A stretch of DNA of 64,000 nucleotides from Lineus longissimus (taxonomy: Eukaryota > Nemertea > Pilidiophora > Heteronemertea > Lineidae): NCBI RefSeq assembly GCF_910592395.1, contig NC_088308.1, forward strand, positions 8,261,001 to 8,325,000. Reading direction: 5' to 3'. A model generated the notes under the pieces. It saw only the letters and a list, made by a program, of their open reading frames with translations. It had not been told where the DNA came from and searched no databases. A program made the position numbers and the translations under genes. Shown piece after piece: positions 56,444 through 64,000 of the stretch; the stretch's first letter is position 1; each line of letters starts with the position of its first letter.

Positions 56444-57103
56444 TTAACGCTTCTTTTTCTGAGAACCCGATTCGTATCTTAGTCGTTTACGTGAAGGACC
56501 CGGTTTCAGACTGGCAGTCTCAGATTTCTCATGAACTCGCTTTCGCGTTGACCCTTTAGCGTCACTTCTTTGACGAGGCTTTTTTGCCGAGGTGGCTGTT
56601 TTGGTCTCCTTTTCGCTCTCCTTATTCTCCTCCTCAGTTCCTGAAGAATAGATATTACCGCACCGCTCTTTGTAAGGCCACGTATCTGTGGATTTCTTCC
56701 ACTTCAGTTTCTTTCGCTTCTTTTTCTCTTTTAAAGCCAACCCGAGGTAATAGAGTTTTCCTTGGACCTCGTCACTTTTTACTGGCTCCGATAACATACG
56801 TCTTCCTACCCGCCTGTTGACCACCATGGGGATAACAGGGGACGCGTGCGGGGTAATGTACGGAGGTGCATTATAGGACAGTTTAGCCCTCTCACCGGCT
56901 CTATCAAGAAATGCATCATAGCTCGTTTCCTCTAGACTTTGTTCCCGAAGATAGGCATCAAGGTTGAAACTATTAAAGATAGTAAACGTCCGACCGTGGC
57001 TAAATGTTTCTGCCAAATTGTAGTCTTCTGGTTTGAGGACAGTGTCTTCGACATTCCTCATACAGCTTTGATGTCCACGGTTATGGTTATAAAAGTAAGC
57101 CAT
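56444..57103 (-). CDS. Single-exon basic protein, unrecognised (219 aa)
   Basis: An uninterrupted minus-strand ORF starts at an ATG in good context (AAAAATGGC) and ends at a stop near 56444. The first 130 residues look like an ordinary conserved protein: MAYFYNHNRGHQSCMRNVED, then LKPEDYNLAETFSHGRTFTI, FNLDAYLREQSLEETSYDAF and APPYITPHASPVIPMVVNRR. From about residue 125 it becomes very rich in Lys, Arg, Glu and Ser (KEKKKRKKLKWKK, KKPRQRSDAKGSTRKRVHEK, GPSRKRLRYESGSQKKKR) with several NLS-like clusters, so a nuclear or nucleic-acid-binding location is a reasonable inference. It has no signal peptide or membrane helix. It has no visible intron, so it may be a genuine single-exon gene or an old retrocopy that remains open. 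I cannot assign a family. Confidence 0.7.
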   Translation of the reverse strand: MAYFYNHNRGHQSCMRNVEDTVLKPEDYNLAETFSHGRTFTIFNSFNLDAYLREQSLEETSYDAFLDRAGERAKLSYNAPPYITPHASPVIPMVVNRRVGRRMLSEPVKSDEVQGKLYYLGLALKEKKKRKKLKWKKSTDTWPYKERCGNIYSSGTEEENKESEKETKTATSAKKPRQRSDAKGSTRKRVHEKSETASLKPGPSRKRLRYESGSQKKKR

Positions 57104-58318
57104 TTTTAGCCGACAAGATTTGCCAGGAAACTGTTGAAATCAACGACTTGGGTGAAACGTCCGTCTCGAGTGTGAAACGAAGAACACGCATTTATACATT
57201 GATTGACAATGACGTGCGGAATTTCATTCAATTGCGAAACACATCAACATCAAAAGTCCTGCTACATAACTAAAATTGAATACGATACTTATCTCGCTCT
57301 GATCCTGATTTGCCATCGACGCGCAGATTATTTCCTCGCCGGCCGGGCTGGGATGGCACTTTTGCGCGGCGCCAAAAGCCGTTTTCAGTGACGTGGGTCA
57401 CCCAACAGCAAATTGTTGTTCACTACGCCATGTGACGTTTACGAATGGCGCCAAAATTTACGCGGGCCCCTATAGTGTACATTGTATGTGTACGTAGCGT
57501 TAGCAGAGCGATTGAGATAATAGAAACTAATACAGCGTTGACCATTAATCTAAAGATGAACTAATACAATTGTATTAGAATTGAATATGAACTGACATCA
57601 AATACAAGACCAAAAATGAAAAAGGCCTTCCTTAAATGTATTAGAATTGGATATGAACTGACATCAAATACAAGCCCTAAAATGAAAAAGGTACAACAGG
57701 CCAAATTTCAAATAATCGAAAGAACTACCTACATTGTAAGATCTCCGCTTCAGCAATTTAGCTGAACTATTGGCTAACGCCCGATGCCCGTACGCGTCAA
57801 ACTAAACGCGTCGTAAAACGCCGTCGGCTACGGAACTGGAGATATAGGCCTAATGCTACGACACTGGTCTGTTCTTCGTGTATCCGCAACGTCCCTGTCC
57901 ATGTTCGCCGGCAAACTTTTTTAGAACCTGGAAAATCTTAAGTGTACATGAAGATGGCACCACTGCATCTATCGCAAATCAGCCTGCAATTCTGGGTCAT
58001 CCGGGAGTCCTTTGAACATCAATTTTAAAACCGCAAAAAAATAATACCATGTGGAGAGGCTTCTAATTACCGTAGATTTCCACATATTATAGTTTCGAAG
58101 CGCTCATCATCCCTTTTACTACCATTCACTACTTTCCCGGTCCTTAAAGCAAAGAGTAGGGCCTACGTCAGGATTTCTTGTCAGGTAGCAGATACTGACT
58201 AATCAAAACCCCAGGTCCGTCTCAATCGTTGTCCTCAGCGTAAGCAAGCATGATAGCTCTACTTTTCTGATTAGCGACTATGGCTGACGTCAAGTATGTA
58301 TAATCTATTGATCCTAAA
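57104..58318. other. Intergenic stretch between two minus-strand genes
   Basis: A tandem duplication of about 67 bp (TGAACTGACATCAAATACAA twice) lies at 57570-57695. The first 300 bp upstream of the 57103 start codon should contain that gene's promoter, but no TATA box or other element is convincing. The rest is unremarkable. Confidence 0.45.
57570..57695. repeat. Two-copy tandem duplication, about 67 bp
   Basis: TGTATTAGAATTG(A/G)ATATG followed by AACTGACATCAAATACAAG and AAAATGAAAAAGG occurs twice in direct orientation, with minor differences. Confidence 0.8.
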
Positions 58319-59293
58319 TTAGAAACATTTTCGTTGCACAATGCTCGCCCCAGCTTCATCATATTCTGACTTAGTTACACACATACCCGGGAAGTGTGAA
58401 AAACCTGCCATGATTGCGCCCCCTATCCATGAGGCGTATCTCCTCATAGGTGGCGCGTACACCTTGATGTCTTTCTCCGGCTCAATTGCCTCGAGCTCGT
58501 CGCGGAGGCGGTGACTAAAGTCTGGGAACATGGTACTCCCTCCAGAGAGGACGATATTGCTATAGAAGTCATCTTCCAATTCTTGGTCACATTTGAGTAC
58601 ACTAGAGTTGAGCGCCTCGTGAACTCCTGGCGAGCGGAGACTATGAAGAGACGGTTGGAAGAAAAGTTCTGGGCAGCGGAACCGCTCCTCTCCCATTGTC
58701 ACACAGATTCCATTCTGGCCGGAATGTCGCTCTACCAAGTCTGTGGTATCCAAGCACAACTCTTCGTCATAGTCTAAAGCAACATAGCATAGTTTTTCCT
58801 TGATTTGTCTAATCTCATCTAGCTGCGGCATGGCAATGTCTCGCATCTTCAAGAGATGTTCTAGGTAGCTAGTTAACTGGCTCCCTGCCACGTCTGCACG
58901 AAATATACCATGGTTTAAAGCAGTATGTTGATAAACCGGAACGGACATTGTCACATCCTCGCCAGCCATCAGAACTAAACCGGTCGTCCTGCCCGCCGCG
59001 ATCAAGGACAGGACTGCCTGGTTGGCGATGTAGAGGCTTGGGATGTAATGCGACTCGAACATCACCTCGGCACATTTTTCTCTGATCTGCCGCGGCGTGC
59101 ACGGTGTCTCAGAAAGAATCACTGGATGGTCCTCGGGGGAGATCTTCAGCTTCTCATGAAATGCATACTCAAGGAGTTTTTGAAAGTCATCTGTGTTCTG
59201 TACGATTCCGTCTTTGACTGGGTATTTCAAGGACAGGATGTCCCGATTGGATACGGCAGCTGATCCCACGTAGTTTCCTTTGATCTCAGAGTT
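58319..59293 (-). CDS. Divergent actin-like protein, main exon (324 aa, N-terminus missing)
   Basis: The exon starts after TTTGTCTTTGCAG (phase 0) and runs to a stop at 58319-58321. It aligns with conventional actin from about residue 46 to the end (375). Actin landmarks are clear: NYVGSAAVSNRDILSLKYPV, NQAVLSLIAAGRTTGLVL, IKEKLCYVALDYDEE, GEERFRCPELFFQPS, NIVLSGGSTMFPDFSHRL, APPMRRYASWIGGAIMAG and EYDEAGASIVQRKCF. The first about 45 residues (phosphate-1 loop, DNGSG region) must come from an upstream exon that I could not find up to 64000. Most strikingly, the phosphate-2 motif LDSGDGVTH of actin is LMAGEDVTM here, so Asp154, Asp157, Gly158 and His161 are replaced, while Gln137 and Glu214 equivalents are kept. 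It is therefore an actin-related protein, not a conventional actin, and perhaps poor at ATP hydrolysis. It lacks the insertions typical of Arp4-Arp8. A degenerate pseudogene is unlikely, because 324 codons are open and the splice site is intact. Confidence 0.85.
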   Translation of the reverse strand, partial: NSEIKGNYVGSAAVSNRDILSLKYPVKDGIVQNTDDFQKLLEYAFHEKLKISPEDHPVILSETPCTPRQIREKCAEVMFESHYIPSLYIANQAVLSLIAAGRTTGLVLMAGEDVTMSVPVYQHTALNHGIFRADVAGSQLTSYLEHLLKMRDIAMPQLDEIRQIKEKLCYVALDYDEELCLDTTDLVERHSGQNGICVTMGEERFRCPELFFQPSLHSLRSPGVHEALNSSVLKCDQELEDDFYSNIVLSGGSTMFPDFSHRLRDELEAIEPEKDIKVYAPPMRRYASWIGGAIMAGFSHFPGMCVTKSEYDEAGASIVQRKCF

Positions 59294-62200
59294 CTGCAAA
59301 GACAAAGCCATGAATGATAAGAAAGATGTCAAGTTATCATCTAGCACCTCTTGCTAGAAATATGTAGGCTGGTTTCAGGAACCAGACACACTAAATTTGA
59401 TGAACATGCTCGGTAACCATGGCCATGCAACTTAGCCGGGATTTAGCCACGCAATTCGAGCTAACAACATTATGACAAAGAATCAGAGAAGTTTGGACCA
59501 CGACAAAAAGTGTAAGACTGGCTGCGAACTTTTGAGAACCAACATCTTATAGCAGCACTGACCCACGTAAACCCTTCAGTCATCTATTCTGTATATCGCT
59601 TCGATGGGATCAATACAGGCATAAGATTCAAGATCGTCATGACAAGTTTGAGAGGTTGGGCATGAAAAAGTGTTAGCCCATGTCGTCATATAACTAGGAC
59701 AATTTCAAAATACTCGTGGACGGGCTACACGTAAAATAAACACTAAATGCAGAGTGCAGGTGGCCCAGAGACCCAGCGGTTTCAATATGCGCATAAGAGG
59801 ATACGATTTCCGCAAGAATGAAAGGACGGCCTGAACTTCGCAGCGGTATGAACAACTCTCAATAACAGCTCTTCACATTTTTTAGTATACATGTACCGTA
59901 GTGACAACACCGTCCGAGTATTCATGCCTGTGTGCCATCCTTCATAATGTCCTTTGCAACTGGTATTCTCGCCGCTGTGCCCACTTCTACCAGGGCCGTA
60001 TGGCTTGGATCAGGAAGGGTGGTAGAGGAAATCACCTACAGTCTGTATAGTCATTACAGCTGAGCGTGTTTTTGAGCGCGGTTTTGATTGAGAATCTGTC
60101 GAAGTCATTGAATATGGTTATTATTACCTGCCTTTACTGTAGACTTATAGTTCTTGGCCATCCCCGAGTTTTTCCTCCGCACTAAGCCAGATATAACTTA
60201 GGTTCCCACTCGTGCCTCCCCCCTCCTCCCCCGATCTCCCATAACATAGATGTAAGTTGGAGCTTTTAAGTCTCTTTGCAGGTGCATGTATTCGATAAGA
60301 ATTAATATATATGACAATGGATTAATGATTAAGATATTCGATCACTGCATCTGGGCGATAAAAGCACAGTCTATGCAATTGCTGATTTGGCAGTCGGTTG
60401 TTTGACCTGTGACATTTTGGGTTCCGAAAATGCTTCTCCAAGACCATGGTGCCCAATCGAAGAATACACCGGTTGCGGGCCACGATAATAGACTCGCCTG
60501 AATCTTTTCTCAAACGAAATCTTGAGGGGTGAATATGCACTCCTTACACCCCTCGAATTCATCAGCCACAAAAGGTCGGACTGATCTACTTTGGTATACA
60601 CGTACATGTATGTATGTTACCGAAAATCGATTCTCCGAACAATGCAGCTGTGTCGATTGGGCGCTGAGAAATTCAGGGGTTAATCCCAGATTTCCTCAGA
60701 ATGCGGTGGAGTGGCCCAACTCACTATTCGTTTTCCATCTGCGTTTTCAAATGGAGTAAACCTTTGCGTGGGATTGATTCCTAACCGAGAAGTTTTTTTG
60801 GGATTGCGGACAGTATAGCCACTCAATCAGAAATAAATGCAAAACCGATAGTCAACAACGAGGTTCCTTTCGATAACCAGCTTTGGTTTATGTTAATCAG
60901 AATCGAAATGGATCAGTCTCATGAGTCTTAAGCTGATTAGTTCGACTCTGTATGGATTTGAGATTTATCCTCAATGTTTTTACGACGGATGAAAAATCAC
61001 ATCATGTGACGCGAGACTTCCCGTTTCCGATTGTCAGGGTGGTGTGAGTGTCATGACCTTTTGACCTACCCAACTGGTTGCGAAGGCAATTCGGCGTCAC
61101 GATGACAACAAGTGAAGTAGAGAAGTCGGATATCTTCACGTCCATGGATTTGATACTAAATGAGGCATTACTAAGGCCCATTTACCGACCCTTCAATTCA
61201 GACCCTTACGCATGCTTACTCCCGTTTATGCTCACTTTCACCCCTTCAAAGTCTGTGTAATTATCTCTGCGGTCTATCACTTTCTGTTGACTTACAAGGC
61301 GAATTAATGATGAAAACTTTGAGGCCTTTCGGTGCAGTTTTCCTGCTGAGACACGCCAAATTTTCGCGTTTTTTTTTATCTTCGCGGATTTCGCGAATAG
61401 CGTTTATTCGCAAAAGTAGAAATCACGATTTTGTTTTCTTTAATTATTCTTGATCCGCAAAATAAAAAATCTTAAAAACGTTCATCTTCTTATGAATTTT
61501 CGCAAAAATATAGGCGCAAAAATTTGGCAATTCATCGCACTGCTTGATGCTTGTGACTAGCATTGGACTATTATGCGCGTGCATAGGATTTAGGTTGTGT
61601 TTGATTCAGCGAGAGCCTGACTAGTTTCGACGTACGGTCCTGTGAGCTAGGAGGGACCGCTACCGCCGACATTGTGCAACTTAATATTACCTTCCTAGCT
61701 CCTGCCAATATTCTCCCTTTAACATTACATGAACATGCTGAAACACGCAGTACATGTTGTACGGCTTGATCGGGCGACAACTTGTCCATCGGGGATCCTT
61801 CCACGACGAAACCATTAAATTAAAGTGACTTTGAATCGATTGCCGAGGGTAATAAAAACACCTGAAGAGCCATCTAGAGCCATCTACTTGTCAAACTAAT
61901 ACATATGTTCGTATTGTTTACTTCGTAGGTATTGAATACCTGAATTGGCAACTGAAGCCCCTTAAATGCCACCGTTCAAACAACTTGACTTTTCCTTCGT
62001 CATGTTCGTGTGTCTCTCACAATCGTGTAACATCGTATACATGTACATAGGCGAATCAGACGAGGAGTTATTTATTATCTGTCCTCGAGTTTGAAAATAG
62101 CCTTTAGGCGGTTTGAAGGAAACAGCAAGACCAGCAGGCCCTACGTCATTGTTGAGGTTTTTGGTGATTTGAAAAATCTCAAAATGTTTACAATTTGCAT

Positions 62201-64000
62201 GTATTACGTATATCATAGCAGGAGCTTCATGCAACGTAGGCCTCTGACTCGAAGATTTGAAGAATAATGTTTAACTTTAACTTTGATAAAATTGACTTTA
62301 TATGTTGACGATGATATTTGAATAGCGTTTTCAACATATTAAGCTTGTTTTAACTCAGTTTTGCACACCTGCGTATTGTGTCATCCTGGTACAATGTGTA
62401 CTCCGCCACTCAATGTTTCAAATGTACATTGTAATGGCGATGGAGTGAAAAAAGACTGGAACTCAGGATGGTTGTGTCAGTTTCGGTTCCAAGTGCGTTG
62501 GTGCTGCCCGTTTTTTTAAAGAGGTCATCATCTTTGCCAACACCAAAGCAAGGGATTTCAGTTAAACAGATTTTTCACTGTTGTTGATTGAAGTGTATAC
62601 ATGTAAAAGTGTTTGACGGAAGTCACTTTTTGAAAATCGCCCACCTTTCAAAAATACTCTGTTTGCGAATTACTGGGAGTGGGAGGAATCCGTGATACTG
62701 CTAAATATAACTGCCATTTGCAAAAATCCTTCGGAATATTCTAGACGAACTGATGTGTCCAGAAAAACTTCCATCACAATAATAAATCAATGAGAAAAAA
62801 ATACAAGAAAATCTAAAAATGGAATGTAGAAATTACACACGAGACTTGCTTGAAGCGTTTGCCCAAAAGGTTGAACTCTTTGAAAAAGCGTCCAGGTAAG
62901 GTTTATCTCGGATGCAGTGAGGCGCAGCGGCTAGAGCAGCGAAATCAGATATGCAGCCAATTTAAGTAACATTTTCATTTGCCGGTATGTGTGCGCATGT
63001 AGAGTGGGTCAGATTCTGAGTGGGTTTTGATCAATAAAAAGCCGTGTAAGAGAACCTTCGTTGCGAAATTCCTGACGGAGGGGCGGGTTTCAAAAAGTGA
63101 TTTCCGTCCGTTACTTTTATTTCACACTTCGAATACTCGTAAACAATAATTTTCTACAATTACAGAAATTTTTGTAAACTATGTCTGGTATACAATAGCT
63201 ACTATAGCACTATACCTTACAGATAGAAAAGACTTCAATGTTTCAATTCAATGAGTCTGATGACAGAAAGTCTACTACTTTCGCCGGACGGAACGATTGG
63301 TTTCCCCAAAAATTGCAATTCGCACAAGAGCAATGAACAATCTCCCTATAAGCTGATTTGATGTTAAGAATGAACTTCAGAATCTCTGAAAGTTCAATAT
63401 CATTGTCAAATGTCACATTTCTTCAAAATTTAGCATTTTAAAGTATGGTGTTGGCGAAATTTAGATGATGACCACACGATATAGGCCTATAAACGCCCAG
63501 TCTGCATTGAGCGAGTTTGTCCATGTGCTGCATAGAACGAAGGCGGCGGGTTAAACAGAAAGAAAGCAAATGGTTGCTGGAAAGAGAGGCACGCGTTAAC
63601 CAACAGTTGTCGCCAATGTGAAAAACCACTGTTAGTTGGATGAGGGGGCTGAGTAAAAATCTTATCGGTGCGTATACCTTTGCGACACGTCTGACAGGAA
63701 ACAAGCTACCATCTGCAGGGCTAACAGCATATCTTGGTTATCTGCTTTTGTTTATGGGTTTGTGGCTATCATTGTGGCTATAAACAACTCAACACAGACC
63801 GAAAGAAATAATAACCCCATGCATTGCTGACATTGCTTATCGGATGTCGACTAAATGTGGTATACTTTTGTGCCATCAGGGTTCACTTCCCAAGAAGGAA
63901 AACATTTGTCAGATCTGTAAAAATATTCGTATATTTGTTTCTGATCTCATTTTCTGGGTGATTAACGCTGTTCATGACAAGGTAATTCAATTATTGATGG
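59294..64000. other. Region upstream of the actin-like exon, no supported gene
   Basis: I searched the minus strand for an exon encoding the actin N-terminus (DNGSG-x-x-KAGFAG-like) and did not see one, so that exon lies beyond the window or is too diverged. Open frames here are short and non-descript. GGCGCAGCGGCTAGAGCAGC near 62925 resembles a pol III A box but has no B box partner. Confidence 0.45.

Noticed and set aside
58511-59263. Plus-strand and alternate-frame ORFs within the actin-like exon
   Set aside because: They are shadows. The minus-strand actin frame is unambiguous by homology.
62915-62990. Possible tRNA or SINE head (GGCGCAGCGGCTAGAGCAGC)
   Set aside because: The A-box-like sequence has no B box at the right distance and no cloverleaf.

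Overview
This is a piece of a large, intron-rich, repeat-dense animal genome, most likely a marine invertebrate. The evidence is multi-exon genes with GT-AG introns, a bilaterian TMEM184 gene, an actin-superfamily gene, a ZU5/UPA gene, many foldback DNA elements, a tRNA-derived SINE and very frequent TACATGTA and AGGCCTA words. The sequence alone does not fix the phylum. There is no bacterial, organellar or viral gene set, no CRISPR array and no rRNA or intact tRNA gene.

Layout. 1-5.2 kb holds no supported gene. 5.2-6.1 kb is a 123-bp minisatellite, open in both directions, that may encode an acidic 41-residue repeat protein on the minus strand. 6.1-12.3 kb is mostly mobile-element debris: a LINE 3' tail at 8.2 kb, a MULE-like element with 9-bp target duplications at 10.4-11.3 kb, and a hAT-like element at 11.6-12.1 kb. 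12.3-15.8 kb holds four phase-compatible exons of a minus-strand ZU5-UPA protein. 16-18.7 kb is a segmental duplication with one intact and one truncated copy of a likely exon. 21.45-23.13 kb is a 435-bp tandem array. Each unit carries a candidate 130-bp cassette exon that joins in frame to an upstream exon at 23.3 kb, but cannot join in frame to another copy of itself.

23.4-32.6 kb is non-coding, with nested and foldback MITEs. 32.6-42.0 kb is the best-supported gene, a complete seven-coding-exon TMEM184B homologue (443 aa, plus strand). A 22-bp minisatellite runs almost into its last splice acceptor. A 54-bp array with repeated splice-acceptor-like motifs lies just after its stop. 42-56.4 kb is long non-coding sequence with several repeat families. 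56.4-57.1 kb is a single-exon minus-strand ORF with a basic C-terminus. 58.3-59.3 kb is the main exon of a divergent actin-like protein that has lost active-site residues. 59.3-64 kb shows no further supported gene.

The genes do not form a pathway and look like independent neighbours. The ZU5-UPA exons, the isolated exon at 17.8-18.0 kb and the cassette-exon gene share a strand and could be parts of one long gene, but the intervening joins are not resolved. All splice sites were read by eye from GT/AG context and phase agreement; none is backed by transcript data.
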